A program made the position numbers and the translations under genes. Below, in pieces: positions 9,722-21,275 of a stretch of DNA of 64,000 nt. Positions within the stretch are counted from its first letter, which is position 1. Every line of letters begins with the position of its first letter. The stretch lies in contig CATNEN010000003.1 of the NCBI GenBank assembly GCA_950097015.1, positions 10,149,501 through 10,213,500 of the forward strand, in the 5' to 3' direction. This DNA comes from Macrostomum hystrix (lineage: Eukaryota > Platyhelminthes > Macrostomidae). The notes beneath the pieces are model-generated. The model saw nothing but the letters and a program-made list of their open reading frames with translations. It had not been told where the DNA came from and ran no database searches.

Positions 9722-10262
9722 TATGCATTCCACAAATCCATGGTAGCATTCCACAAATCCATGGTAGCACTCGAAAAATTAATAGTAGCATTTCACAAAT
9801 CGATTGTAGCATTCCACAAATCCATGCTGGCGTTCCACAAATCCATGGTAGCATTAAAAAAATCCATGCTGGCGTTCCACAAATCCATGGTAGCATTAAA
9901 AAAATCCATGCTGGCGTTCCACAAATCCATGCTGGCGTTCCACAAATCCATGGTAGCATTAAAAAAATCCATGCTGGCGTTCCACAAATCCATGGTAGCA
10001 TTAAAAAAATCCATGCTGGCGTTCCACAAATCCATGGTAGCATTAAAAAAATCCATGCTGGCGTTCCACAAATCCATGGTAGCATTTAAAAAATCCATGC
10101 TGGCGTTCCACAAATCCATGGTAGCGTTCTAAATACCCATGGTAGCATTCCAAAAATCCATGCTGGCATTCCACAAATCCATGGTAGCGTTCTAAATACC
10201 CATGGTAGCATTCCAAAAATCCATGCTGGCATTCCACAAATTCATAGTAGCAGTAAAAATCC
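9722..10262 (+). repeat. 21-bp minisatellite with 42-bp higher-order unit
   Basis: The unit is about 21 bp (ATTCCACAAATCCATGGTAGC). Most of the array alternates two versions, one with ATTAAAAAAATCCATGCTGGC and one with GTTCCACAAATCCATGGTAGC, giving a 42-bp higher-order unit. Units at both edges are more diverged. Open frames on both strands follow from the period being divisible by three. Confidence 0.95.
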
Positions 10263-10756
10263 AGTAAAAATCTTGTGAAAGCCCTGAGTAATGAGGAAAA
10301 CGAAAGAAGCAGCAGGAAATTCTTAAAGCAGAAAGCATACAAAAGACAGTTGAAAATGTTTTAAAACTGAACTTTAGCTTGGAAGTCAAAAGTTAAGGAC
10401 TAGGCTGATTGTTCTCGGTTCATTTTGTAAAACCGATTCAACACGCCATGCAAGATTTTCTTAAGAAAGCAACTTCGTCTATTCTCAATAGACTATTACC
10501 AAATTCTCAATTTGTGAAACTTTCTTTTGCAAGTTAATGGCAGCAATTTACCATACAGCTTCTGTCCTATGGTCCTATGAAAGGACTGCCTGTAACCACC
10601 TGTTAAATATCGACGTGGCAAAAACTCACAGGATGGAGGTGAGGATGATGCCATACGGCTGGAGCACTATATCAGAGCTGAGACGTTAAACATTTGCTTT
10701 GCCACTAACAGCGAGCGCGTCTTCAAATTTTAGCGACTTAAAAAGTTAAAATTCAA
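10263..10756. other. Intergenic, no feature recognised
   Basis: About 500 bases of AT-rich sequence between the minisatellite and the start of the glycine-rich gene. No coding exon, RNA gene or repeat was seen. A promoter for the downstream gene would be expected here, but I recognise no element. Confidence 0.4.
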
Positions 10757-12482
10757 ATGCGATTGTTAACTCTCTTTACACTGCTGCTTGTTCGCAATGT
10801 GGGTGAGTAACAGCTAGCTGTTAATGAAGCCACTATTCATGTAATCACAAGCGTCAGGTACTCAATTTCGCGCAACCCATGCAATTCCATTGTTTCAGTG
10901 ACGAACTCTACCATTGTGAAAGTGTTTCGTAGACACACCAGCGGCTTCATGAAGTTGAGCCACTCGATGAGCAGCAGCTCAATCATTGAGTCCGGCATCC
11001 AACTCGACGCCGACTGTCTGACCAGGTGCGGAAAGAGAGACTGTGCTGTCGCCATACTAAATGCGACCGGCCGAACCTGTCAGACGATTGGTATCAACGA
11101 CGAGTCGTCTGGCACGGCTGGTCCAAACGACAGTCATGTGACTAGAGAGCTGGGATCGCAAATCGATCCAGACGTGGCTCTGTGGAAAGCAGAGGACTTC
11201 GAAGAGCAGTTGCGCTCGAGAAGTTTTAGGCGTGTGTTTTTAAGTGAGTTCATACGAATTTCAAATACAAAATAACCAAGCATAGATTTGAACAGTCGCG
11301 AACTCCGCAACCGACTCACCAAACAGATCGCAGCTCTGGCCTGAACGGATCGGTCCAGATCTTCTCTGTGCCGTTCTCGGCTTGCTACCGCATCGAGGCC
11401 TTCGGAGCTGCTGGCGGCAAAGTGTCACTTTTCTATACTGGCAAAGGCGGCAGGGGCGCCATGGCTGCTGGCAGCTTCTGGCTCGACGCTGGCACCCAAT
11501 TGGACATTGTGGTAGGCCAGGCGGGCGGCAATTCGGAGTGCGGATTCGGTGCAGGCGGTGGCGGCGGCAGCTTCGTTTATTTCAACAATGCCACCGAAAG
11601 TCCTCGACTGCTGCTGGCTGCCGGAGGAGGCGGCGGTGCGTCGTGGTACTACGGTGGGTTCGAAAACCAGTCTTACCATTTAACATATATTTTGTCTGGA
11701 GGGCTGCGAGCACTGGGACATAATTTAGTGACAGCAAGCCCGCACCCAGGAAGAGGCAATTCTGCTGACTCTGCTGACTCCTGAGCACACACTCATACAG
11801 TTTTGTATATCTGCCCTGATAGTCTAATCGTCATGCAAGTGCGCACTCTTACTGTGCCTTGTGGGATTGGTCCATCAAGGGCGTAAGGCGCACGAAAAGC
11901 CCACAAGCCTTCAAATTTTCGGGCATGTCGTGAGAGGCTGGCACGTTGAACGCTCTGTCACCTCTTCATGCAGACGGAATGCACGGCTCAAACGGAACCA
12001 ACGGCACAAACAGCTGGCCAACGGAGGCCTACGCTGGTCTGGGCGGAGCCGGAGGGCGGCCGGGCCAAGTGTCCCCCAATCGGCTGCCAAGAGACTCTCT
12101 CAACGATGTGTATTCGTGCGGCGGCGCTGGCGCCGGCTGGATCGGCTCGGCCGTGCTCAACGGCGAGTTCTTTGCTGATCCCGGAGGTCCGGGTCTGAGC
12201 CGCATCGATGGCTGGTTTGGCGGAGCTCGCAATTCCACTTGTCCGACTGGCGACGGCGGCTTTGGCGGAGGCGGCGCTGGCGGCGGCTGCTGCGTTGGCG
12301 GGCGCATAGGCGCCGGCGGCGGCGGCGGCGGCTTTGGTGGCGGAGGCACCGGGACAATCCATACGCAGTCTGGAGGCGGCGGCGGCTCGAACTGCGGCGG
12401 CTTCAACTGTGTCACGGCCACCGGCGTCAACTCGGAGCCGCAGGGCCGCGTGCTTTTCAGCATCTCAGCGGTCTGCGCCTGA
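10757..12482 (+). CDS. Secreted glycine-rich domain protein (ALK/LTK extracellular-like), 4 exons
   Basis: Inferred exons: 10757-10802, 10899-11243, about 11327-11653 and 11974-12482 (TGA), about 408 aa; all junctions are phase 1 with GT-AG ends. The third acceptor is the least certain: an in-frame choice among several AGs. Exon 1 encodes a signal peptide (MRLLTLFTLLLV). Exon 2 has paired cysteines (DADCLTRCGKRDCAV) and NxS/T sites. Exons 3 and 4 form a glycine-rich beta-roll-like domain: ACYRIEAFGAAGGK, GKGGRGAMAAGSFWL, LDIVVGQAGG, LLLAAGGGGGASWYYGG, then GLGGAGG, GGFGGGGAGGGCCVGG and a Cys-rich end. The order (GA.GG, GG.GA...G.F.L..G..L.IVVGQ.G, LL.AGGGGG) matches the glycine-rich domain of ALK/LTK receptors. 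No transmembrane or kinase segment follows, so it is probably a secreted relative. Intron 3 contains a degraded SINE. Confidence 0.75.
11800..11960 (-). mobile_element. Degraded family-1 SINE fragment in intron 3 of the glycine-rich gene
   Basis: TATATCTGCCCTGATAGTCT, GGTCCATCAAGGGCGTAA and CACGAAAAGCCCACAAGCCTTC match, with many changes, the reversed body of the better-kept copy at 46080-46290. The tRNA-like head is missing or unrecognisable. Confidence 0.6.
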
Positions 12483-14329
12483 ATTCTTGAACGATTTGGC
12501 ATCAAACGAATTCTTAGAACTATTGCAAACTCGTGTGTGCAATACAAAGCTCTTACTAGCTCCTCGGTTGAAATCAATCAACGTGTGGCTGCGTCCTGTC
12601 TGACATGCGGAGCATTGATCGGCTTCTCTTGTCTGGTCCGTCGCTGGTCCGTCCATCGGGTCCGGACCGGTCCGATTGTAGTTTACATGTACGACGCGTA
12701 AACGAGCTTGCTGTTTTCAAAGCCCCGAATTTTAGATAATCCAGCTGTAGCATGAAATAGAAAATAAAATAATGAAGCCATGTTGAATTGCGATATTTTT
12801 GTTAAAAAAAATAAATCAAGAAATAATTGAAAAATATCGTGAAACTATCCTCTGTCTCAAAGCATACCCTGATCCACTTTGGTTTATTTGGCCTTGTTAC
12901 TTCTTTCAAACGATGACGTTTATTCAGTCTGCTTATAAATGTGCAACACGCATACTAAAATTAAAAATCTAATTGTTTTCCTTCGTATTTGCAATTCGCC
13001 ATCTCTCCCCAACGACCCCCCGAACCAGTACACTTACGAGTACTTTCAATATGTCTGACACGCGTATATTTATATATAATTATTATAGTATAAATATATA
13101 TAAAAAGGGACATAATTGTCGTCGTTTTAGACAATAAACTATACGTATATATATAAATGAAAAAATATATTATATTATTATATATATATTATATATTATA
13201 TACCCTTTAGTTTTAATAATCATTTTTGATTTGCCTCCAGATTTGTTTAACCGATTTACAGCGAAAGCTTTTCAAACATCGAAGATTACAAGAAACTTGC
13301 TTTGAAAATTTTTAAAGTAGCCACATTTTAGTTCCTTATTCGCGTTAAATTAAATCCATTTAAGCTTTTGCCTGTCTTCCTGTAAGAGTAAGTAAATATT
13401 ATTTCGTCTTGCAGTCCTCGTGTAGAACAAAACATGAAATGTTTACCACGGTATTTAAAATAATTCTGATTTTATGGGCTTCACGAAATGATACGAGCTA
13501 TATTTGTTTATTAACTCAAGTACATTCGGGTGGTGGTATTTTCAATGTATTTATTCAGCATTTGCGATAACTTTTTCGATTTAAATAACGTTAGATATTT
13601 TGCAACGCGACTAATCTTGGCATACGAGTATAACTATATTTCGAATGTAAGTGAACACATTTTAAAGTTCTGGTTACTTTTACTAATTCGTTCTTTAATA
13701 ACTATGAGTTTTATCTATGGTTTTCGAAGAATATAGTGCAAACTATAAGTACTCAAAATAAAATAGTTTTTTGAGTTTTATTCAACACACTTAATTTGTA
13801 ATACTTGTAGTTTAATTAAATAACACACTTAAACTTCTTTTTAAGTAATTCGCAGCTATTTTAATTAAGGAATAAAGCTTGAGTTTTGGGCAAGCAAAGA
13901 ACATTTTATTCATAAAAATTGGCAGACATACAACTAGGCCTATGTCTTCAAGTACTGCTTTGAATAGCTTTGAAATTGAGTTAATAGAGGATTTCTGTGT
14001 CCTGAAGAAATTATTACTGCACCAAAAGTTAAGCACCGAAAGAATAAAAATTATTTAATTACAAGGACAGTGAAGTTACGTCAAAAATTAAGTAAATTAC
14101 GTAAGTTAATAAAACGTAGTTTAGTTTAGTTTAGTTAATAGTTTTGTTTGATTTGGTTTAAATTTAGTTTCGATTTTTTCCAAATAATTGTTCGTGAAAT
14201 TAAAAGTCGGACTTGTAACTGCAAGCTTTAAGTAAATCGTTAAATGTGATAGCTTGTTTTTTTTAATATTTATATTTTAATTTCAGCTCAACAAGAGTCA
14301 AGCCATTTCGAAAAATTAAAGAGACAAAA
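12483..14329. other. AT-rich intergenic stretch and PARP leader
   Basis: Strongly AT-rich, with TATATATA runs around 13060-13200 and no supportable exon. A likely acceptor (TTAATTTCAG at about 14277-14286) precedes the PARP start codon, so an upstream non-coding exon or a trans-spliced leader is possible. Confidence 0.45.
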
Positions 14330-16187
14330 ATGGCTTCCAGCTCCAGTCACATGTTCGTTGCGACAAAGAAGCAATGTCTGAAATGTAAAGAAATTGCAGC
14401 AGATGTTCTGAAAAAAAATTGTGTAAAGTGCTTTACAACTGATCCGTTCGTGTACTTCTGCCTGGACTGTTCCTACTATGTCGAAAGATCGAATTGTCAG
14501 CATCCTCGAACTTCTTGGTTGAAGCGCTGCTTAAACTGCAGCGATATGAGCAGTCTTGATGAGAAACTCTGCACTAACTGCTCTACGGAGTCCACGTTTC
14601 AATTTCTTGAAAGTGAAGAGCTGCAGGGAGCCACTGGTTTTAGCCTGCGACCAATGGTAAGCGAGATTAGTGTGTATATTTTTCGTACTGCAAACTTGCA
14701 GCCGGTTTAAGCTAGCAGGAAAAAATTGCCTAATAGCAGGCAAGCAATCCTCGGCAAGCAATTTTACCGCAAGCAGTCCTCGTAGACAGCAAAGTTTCTA
14801 TAAAAAGGTTGCTTACAGCTGTTCAGTCCATGGACTGGAATGCAGCCATAACCACCCAATTTTCTACAACAATTGACGTAGAAAGATGTAGAACTGATCG
14901 AAGCACAGCGAGATTAAGCTCCTAGCTCATAGTTAGACACATAAGTTAGACTTGAGTTTCATCGTAACATCAATGATCACTGGAAACATGACCACATGAC
15001 CATGAAGCACGACGCGGTGACAACAAGAGGCCAAAGTCCCAGTCTGCAGTTGGATGAGATGGACAGGCCAACAACTGCCGATAGAGACGAGGCACTATTC
15101 GCTAGTCTACAGGACAATCAAAGCTGGGCTGCGCAAACAATGGTCGGCTTGCTCGACGGTTCGATTCCATTGGACACTCGAGAGCGGCAGGACGTCATGT
15201 GGCAACAGTTGAACAAAGTGAAGAAACTTTTGAACCAGGCCCGCTTCGCCTGTCGCTGGCAGGTCAAGTCGAGCGAAGCTGCTGGATTCGACGCAGAGAT
15301 CAAGAAGCTGGAGCAAGATCTGGCCGGTTTGACTGACGCTGTGAGGCAGATCCAGGTAACAAAAGCTTTTGATTAATTGACTAAAAGCTATCATTATTTA
15401 TTATTATTCTTATTGCTAAATCTTTCGATCGATCAATAAAAAAATAACACTGATTTAGGCCAATGGAAATCGTCGATTCAAGTGCGGCCACACTCATGAC
15501 GCTCGTGATCCGAGCGGGGCAACTAGTTGGATCGGCAATCGAGTCTGCTCATACTGCTGGTCTCTGCATCAGCGCCGAAAGCAGTCGAGCGACACTCGGC
15601 TCAAGAGAACTCCACTCACCGAGGACAACGAGGAGACAGCAGTCGAGTACTTCAAGATTCACGACAGAGTGATGCGTTATGCCAAGGCTGAGCATAAAAT
15701 TCGACTCGAAATTACTGGCATCGAAAGGATCGAGAATCCTGAGCTTGACAGACGCTTTCTTCAAGTTCGCAGCAAAATGTTTAAGAAGGACTGCCCTAAC
15801 GAGCTGCTCATCCATGGCACCAAGTCGGATGCCGCAGAGTTGATCATCCAGGAAGGATTCAAGGTCGGCAGTGGCGGCATGTTCGGCGCAGGGATCTACT
15901 TCGCCACTGACAGTACCAAGAGTGCTCAGTACTGCAGAGACTACAACCGTAAGACTTTGCTGCTATGCGAAGTGCTGCTTGGCAAAACAAAGGTGTGCAA
16001 TTCGCCGAGGAATGATCTCAACTTGGAAAAGGTGCAGGCGGAGGGATACGACTCGGTGTTTGCGAAGAGAAACACAAAGGGCAATGGTGGAGTAGCCAAC
16101 GATGAGTACATTGTGTACAGACCAGAGCAGGTGACCCCCAGGTATTTGGTGAAGTTTAGCAGGAAGGAGGATTGTACTATTTTGTAA
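14330..16187 (+). CDS. PARP-family ADP-ribosyltransferase with N-terminal Cys pairs, 3 exons
   Basis: Exons: 14330-14656, about 14957-15355, and 15459-16187 (TAA), about 484 aa; junctions are phase 0. Exon 1 carries repeated Cys pairs (CLKC, CVKC, CLDC, CLNC, CTNC), a likely zinc-binding region. Exon 2 is helical and charged. Exon 3 opens with another possible metal site (KCGHTHD, CSYCW), then the PARP catalytic fold: ELLIHGTK (His about 361), GGMFGAGIYFATDSTKSAQYC (Tyr about 389) and DEYIVYRPEQVTPRYLVKF (Glu about 465). His-Tyr-Glu is the triad of poly-ADP-ribosylating members, and the loop is closest to tankyrases, but there are no ankyrin repeats or SAM domain. The protein ends in Cys-Thr-Ile-Leu, a possible prenylation signal. 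The exon 2 acceptor is the weakest boundary. Intron 1 holds a SINE fragment. Confidence 0.85.
14800..14880 (+). mobile_element. Family-2 SINE fragment in PARP intron 1
   Basis: TACAGCTGTTCAGTCCATGG and the following bases match the start of the body of the copies at 31905-32165 and 56633-56855. The rest of the element is absent. Confidence 0.6.
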
Positions 16188-18235
16188 CCGAATTGCCCGA
16201 TTACATTTTTTTCTAACGTGGAGTCAGCGCCGAACGAACAATACGCTTATTGGCAAGTTTTTCATTTTTAGTTTTCTAAAATATTTTTAAGGATGTAATT
16301 ATAAGCTGCTTAACTAGTCAACTATGTTATTTTTTAGACAAAATTTTAATTTTAAAACATTTATAACATTTTTTACTATGTTTCTCAGTTCATCTTATTA
16401 ACACTTGTGGTAGCGATTTATAACAAAAATTGTTCAAATACGGTAATTTAAACAAAAAGATTTTGGCGTCGGTACGAACTTAACTTTTGTTATACGTAGG
16501 AATTAATTTTCAATTTATTACACAAGAATAATGAACTCTTTCTACAAATTCAAACTTTTTTACTTTACCTATCAAACTTTACTTTACTTACCTTATACAG
16601 TTATTAGAACGTCAGATTCACTACTTAAAAGTCCGGGGTTCGATTCTCGACTCCACAGCCTCGCAATAGCTGCTCGTCGGGGTCAATTTGGTCACGTATA
16701 ACCAGTTAATTTTTATTGCTTTTCAAAATTTAATCAGCTTTGCCTTTACTGAAAAAAAGTTTCTTCTTGTCAGAAAAATTCAGTTTCAGTTTTACCGTTT
16801 TACATTTTTTTCACAATTTATACTCGTACCTGCATATACGAATTCTCTTTTATTACATGCATATATAGCTCATGTGTTATGAGGGCTACTATAGCTATCA
16901 TAAATATACACTTGTATATCTAGTATCTATACATATATATCCGTTTCGGTTTTCTACTTATAATTATAATATTAGCAGACAGAGTTTTACAAAAACAAAA
17001 AGCAGCTCCATCAAATACTTCAGCAATGACTTAATTAACCATCGTTCGATTTATATTTTTTTCAAAATAGTGTACTTTTTATTGAGGATGCTTAGACTTA
17101 CATTTCTTAAAATTCTCCTAAATCTCAAAGGACCTGGTCAAGGCATATGAAGATTGCGAAATGGAGACAGACTGGTTCTCCAGTCTCTCTCTGTGTGCGT
17201 TATTTTCGTGTGTTTTTTGCGTTCCTATCTCTTTTTTCTCTCTGCATTCTGATTGGCTGTCTCTCAGTGTGCATGTTTTGTTTCTTATCTCTCCACCCTG
17301 CGCACTTTAGCCGCCCAACCCCTTCCCCGGGCTCAGTTTTTCTATCCTTTTCTCTATCAAGGCATGTTCATGTTATCTGTCTTACCCTCCTCGATCGATT
17401 TTCTAACCCCTTATTTTAATCATAATCATTAAAAAAATAACGTTTGGGGCCTGAGCACATATTCCCGCTAAGCTCATTTTACACCTCTAAGATCGCTTAA
17501 CATATATGCGAAACATATACGTTCTTTCAAAAGGATTAAAGCGAACAGAAATCTGAAATGAAATTGAAGACTGGCTTCCCATCAGCAGTGCTATTTTTTA
17601 TGCATTTGCTAATTAAGGCTTTCAACGTGTATATGCCCAAAGCAGAAGATCAATAATAGTCAAGCAAAAAAATGAACGAGAAGCAAGCAGTTATTGGATA
17701 GTTATTATCCCCCCTGATGCACTAGCAATGCAAGCGACAGCAGACTTTGCTAACATTGCGCCTAGGCTGATAGTTTTAATAGACAACAACAAGGAAGACA
17801 GTGCAGTCAAACAGGTTGGCAAAGAGTTGGTGTATAGTTAAAACACTGGGGCTAAATTGTTCTTATTATTTAATTAACCCAGTAAACAACTTAAATGAAT
17901 ATATAATGTCCGAATGAAACCGCAAGACAATAAAAAGGCACATTAAACACTTTACCAATTTAAGCAGACTACAACATGACGTACACACCTAAAACTATGT
18001 AATTCGTATTTTACATTTAAAATCGATCCGCTCCCCAGTAATCAGGAATAAATGAAAATGTTTGATCAAGTCAGCGAAATAAAATCGTTGGACTATAATG
18101 AGAAATCCTTAGTTTACCTGAAAGCGACACTTTTTGGTTTTACCTAGTATATCATCTACATGAGGAAAGTTATAGCTCAAGTGTTTAGAGCCATAGACTG
18201 ATTACCGAGAAGTCAAGAGTAACTTCCTATCGACC
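16188..18235. other. AT-rich intergenic region with one SINE head
   Basis: No exon could be supported. At 16605-16690 there is a tRNA-like head (GTCAGATTCAC...GTCCGGGGTTCGATTCTCGA) that resembles the head of SINE family 2, without its body. The region 17170-17400 is pyrimidine-rich. Confidence 0.5.
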
Positions 18236-18242
18236 AGCCCCT

Positions 18243-18660
18243 GATTTCTTACCACCCAGTGTACGCACCCTTCCGACCAACCGCAAATTTACCTACCCCC
18301 CAGTGTACACACCCTCTCAACCAACCCCCAATTTACTACCCCCAATGTACCCACCCTCTCAACCAACCCCCAATTTCCTACCCCCAATGCACACACCCTC
18401 CCAACCAACCCCCAGTTTCCTACCCCCAGTGTACACACCCTCTCAAGCAACCCCCAATTTCCTACCCCCAATGTACCCACCCTCCCAACCAACCCCCAGT
18501 GTCCTACCCCCAGTGTACACACCCTCTCAACCAACCCCCAATTTCCTTCCCCCAATGCACACACCCTCCCAACCAACCCCCAGTTTCCTACCCCCAGTGT
18601 ACACACCCTCTCAACCAACCCCCAATTTCCTACCCCCAATGCACACACCCTCCAATCTTA
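18243..18660 (+). repeat. 42-bp minisatellite (copy on plus strand)
   Basis: About ten units of 42 bp built around CAACCAACCCCCAATTTCCT and ACCCCCAATGTACACACCCT. The same 42-bp unit occurs in opposite orientation at about 21460-21680. It lies past the 3' end of EMC4 on the transcribed strand of that gene. Confidence 0.95.
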
Positions 18661-18764
18661 GCCCAAGGGAAGCAAGTTCCGTGAAACAATTTATTATTAC
18701 GGTTAATGATACAAATTAATAGCACACAATACTTTACGCAGGCACCATTGCTCTTTGTCTTGCA

Positions 18765-18880
18765 GTGTAAAAGCCTTACTGTACCTTGGAGATGGGTCTT
18801 TTAGGGCCTAAATTGCACAACAAGCACCCCAAGCTTTCTCTCCGCTGCTGCGCGGTGGGTGGGTGTAGAGGCCTTACAAC
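18765..18880 (-). mobile_element. Partial family-1 SINE
   Basis: The reversed body (GGGCCTAAATTGCACAACAA, CAAGCTTTCTCTCCGCTGCT) matches the family body seen at 46130-46200. The tRNA-like head is missing. Confidence 0.65.
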
Positions 18881-19004
18881 TGGAATCACGGTGCAATTTC
18901 TATAATTTTTTTCTACGAATGCCTCTGGTTGAACCGATTCTTTGATTTGCTCAAACAACAGATCGCGAGTGTCACTTTCAGGTCAGCATAGAATTCCTCG
19001 ATGA

Positions 19005-20114
19005 TCAGAACAATGCCCCGCCGCCAGAAAGCTCGTGACGTTTCGGGATCTCAATGAATGACAGCCAATCGGATTCGTATGTTGGCAGAAGGCCCATGCC
19101 GTGGCACTTGTACAGAGCCAGAGCCAGTGCGGCAACATTGCCAAGCAGGTAGACAAACTTCTGCAGCAGGGCCTGATCTCCCTGGATCATGGCGAAGGTG
19201 GGGCGCAGTGAGAATAGGGCCCTAACTGGCGATAGGAACATCATGACAATCATCATGATGGGAAATATCGATATGGAGCTGCCGGCCATCCACATGATGA
19301 AGAAGTTCATTGGCAGCTGTCGTAGCGGGCCCAGGGCCACGTCCCAGCCGCGTTTGCTGATTAAACTGGCACCGTCGGCATCCTCGACGCGACCGACCGG
19401 AGCCTGTACGGAAAGGAATGGTGTGCAAGAATAAGTGCGGATTTATGATATGATGAGGGACTATGATATATAGTCACATTTTATATGGTCACAGAAAAAT
19501 GGTGGTCTCGAAAATTTGAACGTCTCCGAAGAATAGAGGGTCTGGAAAATTTCAAGGAGACGGAGAATCGAGGGACTGGAAAATTTCAAGGTCATATAGA
19601 ATCGAGGGACTGGAAAATTTCACGGTATTAGAGAATCGAGGGACTGGAAAATTTCAAGGTCGTAGAGAATCGAGGGACTGGAAAATTTCACGGTCATAGA
19701 GAATCGAGGGACTGGAAAATTTCAAGGTCATAGAGAATCGAGGGACTGGAAAATTTCAAGGTCACGGAGAATCGAGGGACTGGAAAATTTCAAGGTCACG
19801 GAGAATCGAGGGACTCGAAAATTTCAAGGTCACGGAGAATCGAGGGACTGGAAAATTTCTGAATGTCCAGCTAATAATAATCTGGCTAGATAATTTTCGC
19901 ATTTATTAACCTGCTGATCGGAAAATCCTGGCGGTTTCTCTAGCTGCTGCTGCTGCTGCAGCTGCTGACCGGAGGAAGAAACCAAGGCAGAGCTTTGGCC
20001 ATTCATTCTCATAGCCCAACGACGGTGACTAGCGTTTAGTACGGCCACTACGGTTTCGGGACCCTGGGAGGCGGCCGGTGAGGCAACGGCCCCAGACGAA
20101 GAACGGTTGGCAGA
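19005..20114 (-). CDS. EMC4: ER membrane protein complex subunit 4, 2 coding exons
   Basis: Exon 19911-20114 joins exon 19005-19403 (TGA at 19005-19007) in phase 0, giving 200 codons. EMC4 is part of the EMC, which inserts and folds multi-spanning and tail-anchored proteins in the ER. Identity is clear from ALGPLRQLPMNFFIMWMAGS, SISIFPIMMIVMM, FVYLLGNVAALALALYKC, MGLLPTYESDWLSFIE and the C-terminal ELSGGGALF; two membrane segments are visible. The N-terminal exon has a short polyQ insert. Its 5' edge is a splice acceptor (TTCTTCTAG just above 20114) with an in-frame stop in front and no ATG; the first in-frame Met is within the conserved region. A cis exon I could not find, or a spliced leader ending in AUG, must supply the start. 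It lies 1.16 kb downstream of IARS1 on the same strand. Confidence 0.93.
19495..19860 (-). repeat. 34-bp minisatellite in the EMC4 intron
   Basis: About ten units, consensus GAATCGAGGGACTGGAAAAT plus TTCAAGGTCATAGA, filling most of the 507-bp intron. The first unit near 19500 is the most diverged. Confidence 0.95.
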
Positions 20115-20149
20115 CTAGAAGAACATTATTTACAGTTTTTATATTTAAA

Positions 20150-20490
20150 GGTAATTATAAAGGAATAACAGGTGATGATAAAGGAATGACAGGTGATGAT
20201 TAAGGAATGACGGGTAATGATAAAGGAATGACAGGTGATGATTAAGGAATGACAGGTGATGATTAAATAATGACAGGTGATGATTAAATAATGACAGGTG
20301 ATGATTAAATAATGACAGGTGATGATTAAGGAATGACAGGTAATGATTAAGGAATGACAGGTGATGATTAAATAATGACAGGTGATGATTAAAGAATGAC
20401 AGGTGATGATTAAAGAATGACAGGTGATGATTAAGGAATGACAGGTAATGATTAAGGAATGACAGGTGATAATTAAAGAATGACAGATAC
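20150..20490 (-). repeat. 21-bp minisatellite upstream of the EMC4 exon
   Basis: About sixteen units of AATGACAGGTGATGATTAAGG, with AAGG, AAAT, AAAG variants at one end of the unit. It starts about 36 bp outside the EMC4 acceptor. Confidence 0.95.
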
Positions 20491-21275
20491 ACAGATTATC
20501 TAAGCAAGTGTCTTATCTGACTAATCTAGTCTTAGCATAAAACCTTCGTTGAATTAGTATTTTCTATTCACAATTAAAGAAATATTGTTCTAATCAAAGT
20601 GCTTTTAAATTTTATTTTCTTATATTTCAGTACTCAAAATAAAATAATTAATGTAAAAGTGGGAAAAAACAAAGACATGTCAATAATTAAACTTAGGAGT
20701 AGCTTTTTCTATCCAATAAATTTCGTCAATCTTTTTATTAGCAACACTTGAAGAGCAATGACCAAGGTTTGATAGGCTACAGAACAACTTGCAGTTTTTT
20801 AATTATTATATATCGATATGGGAGCAAATTTTCGGTTGCTGATAAAACAATTTTTGTTAATTATTTATCTCAAATAAGTTTTTTAATCGTAGGCTTTATT
20901 TTCACATTTTAAACAATTTTCAGCAGTGAAAGCTGTTTTAACCAGTCTGTCAGATTGGCTAACTAGACCGGGTTGCTAATGACATCGAAATTCGTTGCTA
21001 AGCAGTTAAATTTGATTTCTCTTAATAAAAGTTGAACTTTTTAAAACCAGAAAAACATTGGAACAAAAACAAAAGGAAAAGTTATCGAAATAGTAAAGAC
21101 AAAAAACCCGATTAATTCTAGGAAAACGGAGTTAAAATTGAATTTTTTCAATTTAACTTTTAGTTAAATAACACACACACACACACACACACAGACAAGT
21201 GTCCATTGTCTTGAAGCTGTTCCGCAAAAAAAAACTACAACAATCGGCGCTAAAGCAACTCGCAAAGCTTAGAAA
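20491..21275. other. Spacer between IARS1 and EMC4
   Basis: AT-rich, with a (CA)n run at about 21170-21193. I searched the minus strand for a first EMC4 exon with ATG and a donor and found no convincing one. Confidence 0.5.

Noticed and set aside
12239-12603. Alternative Arg-rich frames over exon 4 of the glycine-rich gene
   Set aside because: Shadows of GGC-rich codons; the glycine frame has splice continuity and domain homology.
13060-13210. TATA-rich stretch as a promoter or origin
   Set aside because: Simple AT repeat in an AT-rich spacer, with no gene start nearby to support it.
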